Assembly (NCBI GenBank): GCA_954871525.1
Contig: OX940870.1
Span: 12,555,501 to 12,619,500, forward strand
Direction of reading: 5' to 3'
Length of the DNA: 64,000 nucleotides
Origin: Parietaria judaica
Lineage: Eukaryota > Streptophyta > Magnoliopsida > Rosales > Urticaceae
In this document: positions 22,221-34,730 of the stretch, one piece after another
Numbering within the stretch: position 1 is the first letter of the stretch
How the letters are laid out: every line of letters starts with the position of its first letter
Made by a program: the position numbers and the translations under genes
The notes under the pieces: model-generated
The model's input: the letters and a program-made list of their open reading frames with translations, nothing else
Told to the model about the DNA's origin: nothing
Database searches by the model: none

Positions 22221-23013
22221 TTTGAAGATTCAGCTTAACTCATTCAATCTCAGATATGAGGGAAATAATAATATCTTCATGATGCTTCCTTAAATGCAAT
22301 GTTAATCTTCAGACGCGATTCTTTTTTTGGTGTGAATTTTGACCACAACTTTATGCCTTATGACAATATATTATAAACCCTTTGTATAAATGTGACAAAT
22401 CACTGATTAGAAATTGTCATGGTGAAAATACTCGTGCTTCAGTGTTGTATACATATGCTACAAAATGTGATTGTTCGATTTTGATAGGAGGTATAAGCTG
22501 CTCAATTTGTAGAGTAAATAATACTGCCACATATTGAAAACCAAGGAATTATTTTTTTATGAAATTCTTGCAATAATAAAAAATTATGAGACAGATTGCT
22601 ATTAAAATCTCATAAATTCGAAGGCCATTCGACCGTGACGCTGTGAGTTCACAACCGCGACGAGCCCGGTGGCTGCCGCAGTTAGGCCGGCATCTAGTTT
22701 AGACATTTTAATTTAGAAAGCCAACAAAAAAAAAAAAAAAACTGGAAAGGCCCATTTCCCTTAATGGGCTTTTATGAAAGGCCCAATAGGGAGGAGAATA
22801 AGGCGGGCGTTTCCGCATTCGAACTCGCATTGAGTGAAAATATAAAAGTAAAAAATAAAATAAATTGGTGACGTGTCAGGAGTCATCCACTCATAGTTCT
22901 CCGTCCACTGTCACACTTCTCACGAGTCTTCCTTCCTTCCTTCGCCGCACCACTAAACAAACACAAATTCTGTTTCTTCGTTTCCCTCCAAACTCTCTCT
23001 CTCTCCCTCTCCG
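22221..23013. other. Intergenic DNA and E2FC-like promoter/5' leader
   Basis: AT-rich to about 22620, followed by a mixed stretch. Near the gene there is a TATA-like aaaatataaaagt (about 22836), a tgacgtgtca element (about 22869) and a TC-rich leader (ctctctctctccctctccg) directly before the ATG at 23014. Confidence 0.4.
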
Positions 23014-25916
23014 ATGTCGAACTCCATAGCAGAGGATCCGAGCTCCTCCCATGGCTTCCAGTTCCAGCTCCTTCGTCCTCGCTCTCTTTCCCGCCATCCT
23101 TCGCCGTCCCTCTTTCCTCAGCCCACCAGTCGCCAGCTCTTTCCCGCCTTCGCCGCCGTCCTCCCCCTCCCCGGCGAGGTTTCCGACGGGCCTAACGCGT
23201 TTCGTGCCGCCGCCGAGAAATCCAAGCCTCCGAATCACCAGGTCCTTCTTATTTCCCTCCTCGATCATCTTTTTTTTTTGGCTCTTGATCTTCGCTTTTT
23301 CTTCTGCATTAGGTTATGCATACTGTCATCTGTGTTCATGTTTTCCTTATTACAATCGGATAGTTCGAATTCACCAATCAGGATCCGTCTCGGTTTCTGG
23401 AAGTGTAAGGTCAGCTTTTAGGCCGAGATTTGATTGATTTGTCCAGCATTTTGGTGTTCTGTGATGAGGAAAAAACTGAATTATGCAACCTCCTTCATAA
23501 ATCTGGTTATCAAATTTTTTGCTTAATACCTGTCGTGGCTCTATGAATCTAGAGTAATGTATTAATTTTCAGGATTTATGGAGTTGAATTCATACTGAGA
23601 TTGTTGTGTTTCTGCTTCTTAGGGCTTGACTATCAGGCATTTTTTTTTATTGTTGTTTGCAGCACTTGCTATTAAATGTTAAAGAGGAGGCTCGAGAAGG
23701 AGACGATGCGGCTTTTCATGCTTCTACATCTGACAGTAAAGCAGAAGCTCCAAAAACTTCCAAGAAGTGTGTACAAAGATGGAAACCTGAGTGTCTTAAT
23801 GGTCCAAATCCGCCTAGTGTTAGCCGTTACGACAATTCTTTATGTAAGATGGTTGCCGGAGGTTTTTCTTTTAATTTACACGACTTTCTTATTGGGTATT
23901 CGTTAAATCCAAAACATCTATGCCTATTATTCTGATAATGTATGTGTGTTGATTGTTAGGTTTATTGACGAAGAAATTTGCGAATTTGATCCAGCAAGCT
24001 AAGGATCAGACTCTTGACCTTAACTATTCTGCAGCTGCTTTATCGGTATGTTAGGCTGTATATTAGAGTCATACGTGAATAAGCATTGTTCGGTGTCTCA
24101 GAGTCTCTATCTATGTTGTCTTAATGGTTGTTGCAGGTTCAGAAGAGGAGGATATACGATATTACAAATGTTCTTGAAGGAATAGGATTGATAGAGAAAA
24201 CTTCAAAGAACCATATACGATGGAAGTAAGTAAAAATATAAAATAAAAAATCTCACCCTTTTGCTTTATTTGAGAATTTTTTAATTATTCGTGACATTTA
24301 ACTTGATAAAAACAGGGGATATGATGGATGTGAGCAGATTAAGATTGATGATCAGATTGCTAGAGCCAAAATACAAGTAAATTTCTTAACTATATCTAAT
24401 TATTTATCTGTCTCATGATCATCAAACTAGGTTATAATGGATAGAATCTTTCCTGTAAAGATACATAGTATGTTTGTTCTTTTTCGGTTTATTAGATACA
24501 TTTTTTTTTTGGAATATTAAGGAGTTCATAAAATGGTGCCTAATAAAAAAAAAAAAACTTATAGTTTCCGCAAGCCAACCTCCACTATCTTTTGACGAAT
24601 TAGATACTAGCTGCAAGTGTAAGGCATGCCTTTAAAATATGAAATTCAGATTTCCATATATCAGAAAGATATCATACTGTAATTAGAACTTCTTTTATGC
24701 ATGACATGGTCTTATTTTTCTTTTTTCTTTTAGGCTGAAATCGAAAGTTTGTATGACGAGGAATACAGGATTGATGAGATCATAAGGTTAACTGAGTTCT
24801 TAGATTTAGATTTTGTTTCTCATAAGCTGATCTGCTCATTCTAATTTGAGCTTTTGCGTACTTTATTTCAGGAAGAAACAAGATCTTCTAACGGCACTGA
24901 AGGAGGATGAGAACAATCATAAGTACATTTCTGATATAGTTGTTTTCTAATTAAAACAATTGAAAATTTCTTTATTATATACTGCGTTGAACTCAGGTAC
25001 CGATTTTTGACAAATGAAGACATTTTGACTCTTCCTTGCTTTCAGGTAGTTTCTCTTTGGACCAAGATAGTTGTTTTCATTGTCATTATTGCTGCAAATA
25101 TTTATGCGAGTATTTTACGTTCTCTTATATTGGTTATCATTGTCCTTTGTAATCAGAATCAGACACTCATTGCAATAAATGCTCCAGCTTCTAGTTATAT
25201 TGAAGTTCCTGATCCTGAAGAGGTAGATCATATCGGTTCATGTGTGAACTTTTTTCTTTTATTTTTAATATGTTACTATTTTACCCAATTGGTTATTTAT
25301 TTCAATGAGCAGGGTAGTATTTCCCCAGGGCAATATAAAATGATTGTTAGAAGCTCAAATGGACCGATTCATTTGTACCTGTTAAGGTATGCTCCATTGG
25401 AATCACTCGACGATTATTAATTCTGTTTAATACGATCTACATTCATATTTTTGTTCATTTTTTATGGTTCATTTTCATGGGAATTTTTTGTTTTCATGCA
25501 AGTTTTTCCAAATCTCATGTCAGTTTCATACCTGTAGAGATTGTAAAGATCAAACGACCGAGCAAGGCAGAGAGAGCCTTTTAGATCGCTGCGTTAATCA
25601 AGGAATCCAGAAGATTGTTCCTGTAAACTCTGAAGTAAGTTTCTACGTTAGCCCTCTCTCCTTCTAGTCCGTTTTTCACAAAGAGAGGGTCTAAAGTATA
25701 TATTTACAATGAGGTGAGAGAAGAAACGATGAACCAAATGTTTAATGAAAGAATTATTTGCTTCAAATAGATAAAAAAAATTTTGTGATTCAGAATTAGA
25801 TTTTTGTTACATGATGAGGTAATGGATTTGATCGTGTTTGTTCGTAGGTAAATGACGATTACTGGTTCGGATCCGATCCTGAAATCAGCCAAACAGCTTT
25901 GTGGGGTACGCAATAA
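23014..25916 (+). CDS. E2FC: E2F transcription factor, E2FC-like, 367 aa
   Basis: Twelve exons join in frame: 23014-23241, 23663-23843, 23960-24045, 24137-24225, 24316-24376, 24734-24786, 24872-24922, 24997-25045, 25157-25222, 25313-25386, 25538-25634 and 25848-25916 (1,104 nt). The winged-helix DNA-binding domain spans about residues 131-195 and includes the signature [19 protein letters not shown] leucine-rich dimerisation helix (exons 5-7) and marked box ([34 protein letters not shown]) follow. The C-terminus ([16 protein letters not shown]) is the retinoblastoma-related-binding motif. The SYIEVPDP block, N-terminal SNS..EDPS and short tail match E2FC better than E2FA/B. E2FC binds DNA as a heterodimer with DP proteins in the nucleus and restrains cell-cycle gene expression in Arabidopsis. 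Oddity: the usually invariant Gly in SLGLLTKKF reads Cys (residue 137), across the exon 2/3 junction. The exon 11 acceptor is the least certain. Confidence 0.93.
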
Positions 25917-26491
25917 CAAACTTCATATGAGCTATTACTGCTAATTTGACTCCTTTTATCCCAGAGATGTTTAATTGCACTAATGTACCATTTCGGTTTT
26001 TCTGTAACTTGTAGCAAATCAAGAGTAGATCCTCAACATTTGGAGGCAGTTCCGAGGTAAAAGAAAATGAAAGACGGGAACAATGACGATTAGCAAGTAG
26101 ATTTATTTTAATAAAAGAATATAATTGAAAATTACAGGTAATTATACAAAGATGGTTTCTAATTATTTTTAGTGTCACGAGATTCGAACCTTAAGACTTC
26201 AAGGGTACAGGGTTTACATGGTTAACCACTAAGCGATGCTGGGTTTCTGATTTGTATCTTCGCAGATTGATTTGGCAATTGTACAGTAGAGTTAGATACA
26301 TTTATACCCCTCCTTTTGTTTTCTTTGTGTTTTCTTCTCGAAATGATTAATCCTTGCGAAGTTGTACTAAAGCTAAACCTACACAAGATCCTGTCACACT
26401 GGTGGTATGTTTTTTTATCACCAAGATTCTAATATTAGTTGTTGGTTGGTTGACTTGTGATATCTTTAATTATGCTGCATAATTTATGCAC

Positions 26492-26527
<36 letters not shown>

Positions 26528-27052
26528 ATATTGTATCTGTGTGGTATTTTATTATATTTAATCTTGAAAGGAAACAGAAGATGGATATGATTATAAATGA
26601 GCCATAACGTGCAAAGGACAAGAACTGTCATCTTTTTATTTTAATCCCAAATCTTCTTCGTCGAGATGCTGCAACAAAGTCTCTTTAATTAGCTTCTTTC
26701 ACCAAACTTTACTTAATAAATACATTAGGGTTTCTACCCAAAGTGAATTCAACGACACAAAGTTAGTAACCGTTTTGGTGTGACTGAAATGAGACCGATC
26801 CTTTTGGCATCAAGCACTAAATTTTACCAATGTTTTCTTTGACTTTGGTCCTCTAGCTAATTCCACTTTTTTCGGACACTTTTTTGGTTAATGTTTGTGC
26901 AATAATAATTTGCAATAGTGCTCTTGTCTCTTATATATTCGAAAAATAGCTCACAATCTCTGATATAATTTTAAAAATTTATTGAAAATGCTAAGTACTA
27001 AAATGAAGGACTTATTCGAAAATTTTAACCAATTAAAAAAGATTATCTCGTA
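25917..27052. other. E2FC 3' flank and AT-rich intergenic DNA
   Basis: Likely contains the E2FC 3' UTR and one tRNA-like repeat (see 26160-26245). An (at)n microsatellite lies at about 26498-26521. No further gene recognised. Confidence 0.4.
26160..26245 (-). repeat. tRNA-derived SINE-like fragment
   Basis: Read on the minus strand, gcttagtggttaacc resembles an A box, and ggttcgaatctc about 40 bases later resembles a B box, as in the tRNA-like head of a SINE. It does not fold as a complete tRNA, and neither a poly(A) tail nor a target duplication was identified. Confidence 0.45.
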
Positions 27053-27060
27053 CAATTGAG

Positions 27061-27633
27061 CAGGGGCAGAGCCAGAACACTAAATAAGAGGGGGCGAAAT
27101 TAGTTGGTTATCAATTTCATAATAAAAAGAGATATTGAAACTACTATTAAACATCGCATTATAATTATTTTTTATGAACTTTTCTATTTATGAAAATAGT
27201 TCATTAGGATATTTATATGATTAGAAATCTACATGTTACATGCTCAAAATATTAATATAACTTTTTGTTTCAATATTTAAATTTTGCACGTCTTAAATTG
27301 ATTGGTGGTTTTTATTCTCCAATTTTATAAGTTGTAATCGTTTTAGTATACCTATAATTAAGTAGTAAAAAATACCATGAAAAAAGAAGTTATAATCATA
27401 AAAAGGTGTTGCTAAAAAAATATTAAAAAATATGGAGAGTTTGGGAAGTGAACCAAGGGCTATAACTTGGAGGAGAACTTTAAATGTAACAAAATTTCAC
27501 TAGGCTATATTGATACATAGTTTATAGATGCTATGTTTATTATTTATATATATACTTTAATTGATGTGAATAAATAAAAATAAAAATAACTTGTTCGGAC
27601 CAAGTGGGGCCAGCCGCCCCCGCTCTGCCCTTG
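27061..27633 (+). mobile_element. hAT-type MITE copy 1, 573 bp
   Basis: Its ends are caggggcagagcc and, inverted, caagggcagagcg. It is flanked by caattgag (27053-27060) and cagttgag (27634-27641), an 8-bp duplication with one mismatch. The right subterminal part (gggggcggctggccccactt read on the minus strand) is shared with the copies at 57.2 and 58.4 kb. No coding capacity. Confidence 0.85.
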
Positions 27634-28583
27634 CAGTTGAGTAACCTTTTACTTCGCCTGTACTTAACTATGCAATCGGAAAACCTATTTCTTAAGTACC
27701 GCAAGAAGTAATCGGCACCGCTTATTTGGTTAACTACCGTTTTAGCAATGATATTAATTTTTGGATTTTTTACATTATACAATATTAGTAGATCGGCAGC
27801 GTGTCCGTGCCATGAGTGGCAAAGTCAGCTCTAGGAGGGGCATAATAGTTTATTTTTTTAAAAAGAGTATTAACTAATTTTACAAAAAAATTACTCTAAA
27901 GTAATAATAATAAATGATTAAAATTCTAAGATCATTTTAGAATTAGTACATTTAGTCAAATAATAAAAGACTGCCTCTCAAAAAATAAAAATAAAAATGA
28001 AACTACTTATTCGATGTTGTAAGTTGTAACTAAGTTTAATATACTTGGAAGATCATTAAAAAAGTTTGGGACTTATAGTTCTATTATTTCTGTGGATTGA
28101 ATGTTCAGTAGTTGATTTTTAAATCAAAAATTTTGCTTTAAAAGTTTCATACTATAATAAACATTCTAAAAAGTCTATAAACAAGCACTGAGTCTGAAAC
28201 AGTGGCCGTAACATTATTTATAAATAAATATTTATAATAATATACATTAAAAAAAAACATTATTTATAAATTTGATGTAATATTATTTATAAATTTGAAC
28301 TGAAATATAGAATATAATTTTATTGTAAAATATAATTGGAAGATACGTATCAACATCAAACTCAACGCACATTTTTATAGAATAGATAATATTGTATGTT
28401 AAATTCAATAAATAATAATCATCTTATCACTATAAATATTTATTAGTAAATAAAATCTTCGGTATAAACGAGTCTCGGAATCGATTTTTAAAGTTCAAAC
28501 CGAATACTGAATACTAAAAATCTCAATCCTTGGATAGTTTACAGAAATGAAATAAACAAACTAGTTTTAATTTACCATTCGCC
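27634..28583. other. AT-rich intergenic DNA leading into the GeBP upstream region
   Basis: No gene recognised. From about 28530 to 28583 the sequence (ccttggatag ... tttaccattcgcc) matches, inverted, the region just upstream of the second GeBP-like copy (46413-46475). It is therefore the old upstream flank of the 34.1 kb GeBP-like copy, now cut off by the LINE. Confidence 0.6.
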
Positions 28584-28620
28584 TTTTTTTTTTTTTTTTG
28601 AAAGGACGAACTTGGATTAA

Positions 28621-31600
28621 TCAAAGAGGGATAACATCCCTTTGGATACGATTCAAGAGCCATTGAGGGCTCTCATTAGACAAAAAATCGGGAACTAACC
28701 CGGAAAGACGGGACTTGGTGATACAATTCGCCACCTCATTACAAGACCTAGGAGCCCACTGAACCCCCCCTGATAAACCGACCGAGCTAGCAATCCGGAA
28801 TATACCCGAGAGGATCGGCCCTTGCTTACAACTAAGATTTTTCTTTTGGAGAATATGGGAAGCTCTAAGGCAATCTGTCTCCACTTCCGCGACGCTCAAT
28901 CCCCTCTCGTGAGCAAACTGAAGGCCAAAAAGAATGGCGTGACATTCGGCCGAATCCGCAAGACCAACCAAAGAGCCGGCCACTCCAACCACCTCTCCGT
29001 GAATGCTCCGAATGACCGCCCCAACCGCAAAGCGTCCCGACGACTTTTCCCACGCCGCATCAACGTTTACCTTCAACCCGCCATTCGACGCCCCAGACCA
29101 CGAAGCCGGTCTCCCATGGCTAATCGGCTTGGTTGCCTCCGCTTGTCGAGTGCAACGTTTGTAACTCTCAAGCCAACTCGCAACCTCCTCCACCCATGCC
29201 TCTGGGGATTTGCTAAGGTTCTCAAAGAGACGCTTGTTGCGGTCGGTCCACGTAGCCCACAAAAGACCGCAAAAAAGCTCAAGATTCGACATGGATAGAC
29301 CATCCATTGCCCAAAAACATAGCTCTTTAAACGGGATCGCCCCCGTCTTGTCCACCCAACGGTGTAGCACCGATGAGTTCCACACCGCACGGGCTATCTC
29401 ACATCCCCACAACGCATGGAGAGCGTCCTCCGGTAAAGCCCCACAAAACCTACAAAAAGGTAAACACTCGATACCTCGTCCTATGAGCGCTTCGTATGTC
29501 GGGAGTGATTCGAACCATGCCCTCCACACGGAGTGTTTAACTTTGGGAGGGATTTGTAACCCCCAAAGAGACTTCCACCACTTAGGCTCCACCGGTTCCG
29601 AACTCGAGGGGCTCTCAATTGCTTCCGTCCGAGCTATCCGATAGCCCGACCTAACATTGTAGATACCGCCCTCATCGAAATGCCACACCCACCTATCAAG
29701 GTGGTCAATGTCACCCAATGGGATCTTCAAAATCGCCTCGGAATCGTAAGGTGACATCATGGAATTAATGAGGTCGCAATTCCATCTCCCATCTTCAATA
29801 AGATCGGCCACTCTCCAAGGAAACGCATCCACCGGTTCAACCGACGTTACCATGAAAGCACCCGGGCGTGGAATCCAAGGTTGTGCAAAAGCCCTTAGGT
29901 TACCGTTCCCGATTTGCCATCTTAAGCCTTTAAGAACTAAGTCTCTTCCCCAACAGAGGCTTTTACCAAGAAAAGAGAAGTGGGGCTTACTTCCTACTCG
30001 AGCACCGAGGAGTACGGGAAGTATTTTGCTTTCAAGATGCGAGCCAGCAAGCACTCAGGCTTTTGAAGGATTCGCCAAGTGAGACGGCCCAAAAACGCCC
30101 TATTAAAGAGACCAAGATCCTTGAACCCAAGCCCGCCTTCCATCTTCGGCTTAGCGATGAGCTCCCACCGTTTCCAATGTATTTTCCTCTTATCCTCTGT
30201 ACCACCCCACCAAAAACGACCTATAATCCTATGAAGCTCATTGATGGTAGATGACGGGAATCTAAAAAGACTCATCGTGTAGGTCGGGATGGCTTGGATG
30301 ACCGCTTTCACGAGGACCTCACGTCCCCCCGCCGAGAACATCTTCGCTTTCCAATCTCGAAGATGTTTATGGACCCGGTTGATAATTTTGCCAAAAAGCA
30401 TCACTTTGTTTCTTCCAACGTGGACCGGGAGTCCAAGATAAGACTCTAGATCCTTCACCAAAGGGATGTGGAGTAAGCTATAAAAATGATCAGCCAAATC
30501 CTCCGAGATGTTCGTTGAACAACACATCATCGATTTCTCCATGTTTACCACTTGTCCCGAACCCTTCTCATAAACTTCGAGGGGGGAACAGATCGCATGG
30601 AAACACTCATCACTAGCTTCGCAAAAGATAATGCTATCGTCCGCAAAGAGGAGGTGAGAGTACAAGGAAAAGATACGGAGAGAGTGGACATCCTTATCGG
30701 AGCCCTCGCTTCGGTCGAAATTCACTTCCAAATCTACCGTTGATAACAATGGAGAACACCGGGGTCGAAATACAATCTTCGACCACCTTTAAGATTCTCG
30801 TCCCAAATCCCATTCTTCTCAGCATAGCAATAACGAAGCCCCACTCGACTTGGTCGTAAGCTTTACTCATATCAAGCTTTAGGGCCAAAGCCCCTTTTTT
30901 GCCTTTAGACTTTTTCTTTAGAGAATGAAGAAGTTCGAATACGATCGCGGCGTTGTCCGTGATGAGGCGACCAGGGACGAAAGCACTTTGGGATTCGGAA
31001 ATGGCGGAAGAATGGCCCCCTTTGATACGTTTTGCCACCGTCCTCGTGACAATCTTGAGAAGGACATTGCAAAGGCTAATAGGCCAAAAATCTTTGACAT
31101 TCCGCGGATTTTTAATCTTAGCGATAAGGACAATGTTGGTGGCATTCCACCCACTTGCGCTTGACTCCCCGTTCAAAACTTTCAAGCACTCCTTCGTCAC
31201 CTTCGGGCCCACAATGTGCCAATACTTTTGGAAAAAGATCGCATGAAAGCCATCGGGGCCCGGGGCTTTGCGAGGACCCATAGAGAAAAGGGCCTTCACA
31301 ACATCCTCCTCTACAAACTCTTCTCCCATCAAGGATCGTTGAGCCGGCGCTAGAGACCGAATGTCTTCACCCGTGATTGTCCGGTAATCTTCTTCGGAAG
31401 CTTTATTGGATAAAAAGATATCCAAGAAGTACTCTTCAAAGACTCCCCGGACCTCCCGCTCATCCGTGGCCCACTCACCGTTCGCTTTAAGGATACCCCG
31501 GATCGAGTTGTGGGCCTACCTTCGAACCGCACGAGCGTGGAAGTAAGCCGAGTTTTTATCCCCTCCCTTAAGCTAATCCACTCGGGCCCTTTGCTTCCAA

Positions 31601-32639
31601 TAATGTTCCTCAATTAACAGGAGGTTTTCAAATTCGGTTCCGACGCGTTTGGCCTCGAGACGGTTATTCAGTGTGAACACCTCATTGTTGAGCCGATCAA
31701 GGCTCGCCTTAAGGTCCATAATATGTCGCTCCCGATTTCCAAAAGACCTTCGAGCCCATCCCCTAAGAGCCTCCTTACACCCGACAAGGACGAGGTACAA
31801 TCCCCCCTGCCACCTCTCCCCTCGGCGGCCAACCATATGTCACGGAGAACCCCTCCGCACTCATCATCCAACACCCACCCCGGTTCAAAGGCCCAACGTT
31901 TCTGCGAGCCAACCAGGCCGATAATAGATGAAGGTCTACTCTTGGAGTCGATAAGTAGCACCCGATGATCGGAGCCTCAAAAGTCAAGAACCTCCACAAC
32001 ACTAATTGGGAACATAACCTTCCAATCTCTATTTGCGCACGCACGGTCTAGACTTTGAACATTGTTAGCCCCACTTTGCATGTTATTCCACGTACACAAT
32101 TCTCCTTGATAGCCTAAGTCGACCAGCCCACAAGCATCGAGAGTCTCCGCAAAAATACGCATCTCGGACGATCGCCGCCTCGCCCGGCTTATGTGTTCGT
32201 AGTCGAAAAGGACTTCGTTGAAGTTGTCGGCACACAACCACGGGCTGTCATCTCCATTATGCAGCCGACGTAGAAGATCCCGTGAGGAATTATGACCAGT
32301 CTCATGCGGATCACCGTAAAAACCCTTAAACCTCGACACAAGCCCTTGATCATCGATCACCACCACATCGATATGTCCTTTGCTAAAACTACGAAGCCGG
32401 ACGTCGGTCTTGTCTTTCCAAAGCAAATGAAGACCACCACTTTTCCCCACGGTATGGACCCCGAATCCATTAGGGTAGCCGAGTCGCCACTTTAAACTAT
32501 CAACCAGAGCCCCTTTCAATTTCGTTTCGGAAAGAAAAAGGAGGTCGGGTTTCTTCTCACGGAAAAGCCTCCGTAAGCAGCCAATTGCCCGATGATTGCG
32601 TAATCCTCGGGCATTCCAGCAAATAGTTTTCATGGCTTC
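28621..32639 (-). pseudogene. LINE ORF2: endonuclease, reverse transcriptase, RNase H (disabled)
   Basis: Starting at the ATG at 32639 (MKTICWNARGLRNHRA), an endonuclease domain runs to about 31950, with SETK and GGLHLLW blocks. It has an in-frame stop at about 31977 where LDF*GSDHR is normally LDFWGSDHR-like. RT pieces follow at 31610-30694 and 30749-29990. They include APGPDGFHAIFFQKYWHIVG, a DMSKAYD block and LLFADDSIIF. Between 'PKRGLR' and the FADD motif there are a frame change and a loss of about 30 residues compared with the usual L1 RT. The zf-RVT block (CRFCGALPEDALHALWGC) and RNase H (KVNVDAAWE ... ETDCLRA) end at 28621. The element could not encode a working RT. Confidence 0.88.
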
Positions 32640-32693
32640 CGGACGACGTGCCCGCGGCACGGCGCCGATATATCTACGGAGCCATCCGTCTCC

Positions 32694-33990
32694 GTGGCTA
32701 CAGTCTTGTTTCCTCGGATAAACCCTGAACCCATCTCCTTCTCCCCATTAGAGGGATGTCCACATGTCCCCTATAACAGAGCCTTGCATCTCTCCTTTTC
32801 TTTTTTTCCTCGTTCTCGTATGCATGCAGTTACTGACTTTATTAACCACCTTATTGTCGTATCCCACTTGCGCGCCAGAAGAAAGATGTGTCGTTTTCCC
32901 CTTTGCTTCCACAGCCATCAGCAAACTAAGAGCAGGCCCAGGCCCACACACATAAGGGAGTTTAGCTTGAGGTGTTATAGTGGCCTCAGAGGAGCTAAGG
33001 CCCATATGACCAACCCTAACAGAGTCAGGATAAAACCCCTCCACATCGATCTCACCTGCAGAGGATAAAACCTTACCTCTATCTTCTCCATGCTTCTGAC
33101 TTGGAAGGTAGCCCTTTCCAGAGAGCTCGCATAGGTTTAGGGATGTGTCAGGTTGGCTTTCCGAGCTACAGCCTCCGGCATGGCCAAAAGCAACAAAGCC
33201 TCTCTTCCGTCCTACCAGGCGTCCATTCGCAGCCAAGCTACCTTCCGTAGGCTCCACAGGTTGATGGTGACGCGAGCTATCAGGCACGATCCCTGAGATG
33301 TTGGCTTCTCCCTGTGCAGCGATCGGTGTTTCCGAATTCGGCGGGACGGACTCCTCCTTTCTCCGAGCCCCATGAGAATCGGCGTCAGCCCTACGTCAGC
33401 CCCCATTGGAGAAGCATGAACCAGGCTTGGATCCCGCATCGAGCCAATCACCGTACATGGGTATCTGTTCAAATCCGTCTTTCACGACGAGAGTTTCAAC
33501 AATCTCCGAGAAGTCCATTGCACTGTGGCCCAACCTTCCGCATCTGAAGCAGACCAAACCCAGATTTTCGTACTTCGCTTGGATCCAGATGGGGCTCCGG
33601 TCAGGTCTATCAAGAAAGAAGCCGGCAAACAGGGGTTTGTCGACCTCAAGCTCCACCCGGATTCTTGCTGATGCCGCAAACTTGGCATCTTTTCCCGGTT
33701 TGCAATCGATTGCACAACCAAAGGAGTTGGCCAAGGATATGCTCGATAACCATGGCCGGAGGGAGACCGAATAGCCTCACCCAGAACGGACATCGATTAA
33801 ACGTCACCTCCTCGATAGAAAGGTACTCCGGCCAGCTCTCCATTATTAGATGAAGCCCTTTCACAGTCCATGGTCATCTGTTGAGCACACTGTCCCGGTC
33901 TTTACGGAGCTTGAAAGTGAACTTAAATGTTCCCGGAGTGACCTCTGTCATAGTCCAGTCCTCAAATTTTTCCCACACCCGAAGCATTTT
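32694..33990 (-). pseudogene. LINE ORF1 remnant (DUF4283-like plus zinc knuckle)
   Basis: Translated pieces read FTFKLRKDRDSVLNR, a stop, PWTVKGLHLIMESWPEYLS and NRCPFWVRLFGLP, the usual DUF4283 order. They lead on to LVCFRCGRLGHSAMDF (about 33570-33525), a CX2CX4H knuckle whose fourth ligand is Phe instead of Cys. A low-complexity tail follows to about 32750. Several frame changes are present. Confidence 0.75.
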
Positions 33991-34029
33991 TTAGGGTATT
34001 TGGTGTATGGAATTGAAATATGCAAAGAC

Positions 34030-34730
34030 TTCACTTGGGAATTGAGACTGACTCTTGCTGTTTTCCAGACCCTCTCCTCTCTGGAATCCATGGCTTCTCC
34101 ATGGCTAAGAAGCGCTCCGACGATCCCCCGGCAGCGTCATCCTCCTCCTCCGAGGACGAAGTTTCGGTCACTTCAGGAGAAGAGGAGGAAACCCTACCGC
34201 AAGCTCCCATCTCCGATGAAGACTTCGCCATCACTCATGCGGAGAAGCCAAAGAGAGCGAGGTCAACAAAACGCCCCTCCGCGACCGCGCCAAGAAGAGC
34301 AGCTTCGTCGACGAGCACAAGTCAGAGAAAAAACTTTTGCAGAGAGTCTGGACTGAAGAAGACGAGATCATGACCCTCAAAGTTGTTGCTGATTATGTCG
34401 CCAAGCACGAATCTTATTCGCTTGAAGCCGTCTTCAACTCCGTCATGAAGTCGTTGCCGAATAAGGAGTTCACCAAGACTCTCCAATAAACTTTGCCGGT
34501 AAAGAGGAAATACGATAACTGCAAGAAGAAGCCGTACGAACCGTCTGAGCCCATTTAGAAGGAAGCGTTGAACATCTCACGGAAGATTTAGTCTGAAAAT
34601 ATCGTGGGGAGGACTCAAACTCGAACAACACTGCCGTTAAGAAGAGCTCGCATTCGCTAAGGCCGATGGAGCAGCTCGGGACTGAAGCCAACTGCAACGG
34701 CTTGGGTGATGCCAGGTTCAATATTAATAA
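34030..34730 (+). pseudogene. GeBP/STOREKEEPER-like (DUF573) pseudogene, copy A
   Basis: From ATG 34099 the frame reads MAKKRSDDPP, an acidic Ser/Glu region and basic segments. It then shifts to the DUF573 DNA-binding region: VWTEEDEIMTLKVVADYVAK (about 34345-34405) and SLPNKEFTKTLQ followed by a stop, then PVKRKYDNCKK. Residual C-terminal sequence (SLRPMEQLGTEANCNGLGD) follows to about 34710. GeBP-family proteins are plant leucine-zipper transcription regulators. Stops and at least one frame change make this copy non-functional. It is homologous to the inverted copy at 45.2-46.0 kb from the 5' leader (ggaatccatggct) onward. Confidence 0.8.

Larger units (their letters stand above)
28584..33990 (-). 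mobile_element. 5'-truncated L1-type LINE with poly(A) tail
   Basis: The element reads on the minus strand. Its 3' end is marked by a T-run on the plus strand at about 28584-28601, the poly(A) tail in element orientation. Going 5' to 3' it keeps part of ORF1 (DUF4283-like region and zinc knuckle), an AP-type endonuclease, reverse transcriptase with FADD, a zinc-binding zf-RVT region and a plant-type RNase H. The 5' end stops inside the DUF4283-like region near 33990, typical of incomplete reverse transcription. No matching target duplication was found, suggesting a deletion at the 5' junction. Confidence 0.85.

Noticed and set aside
22620..22700. GC-rich stretch checked as a tRNA or other structured RNA
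   Set aside because: No A/B boxes and no cloverleaf.
28822..33853. Many plus-strand open frames across the LINE
   Set aside because: Shadows of minus-strand LINE coding DNA with no domains of their own.
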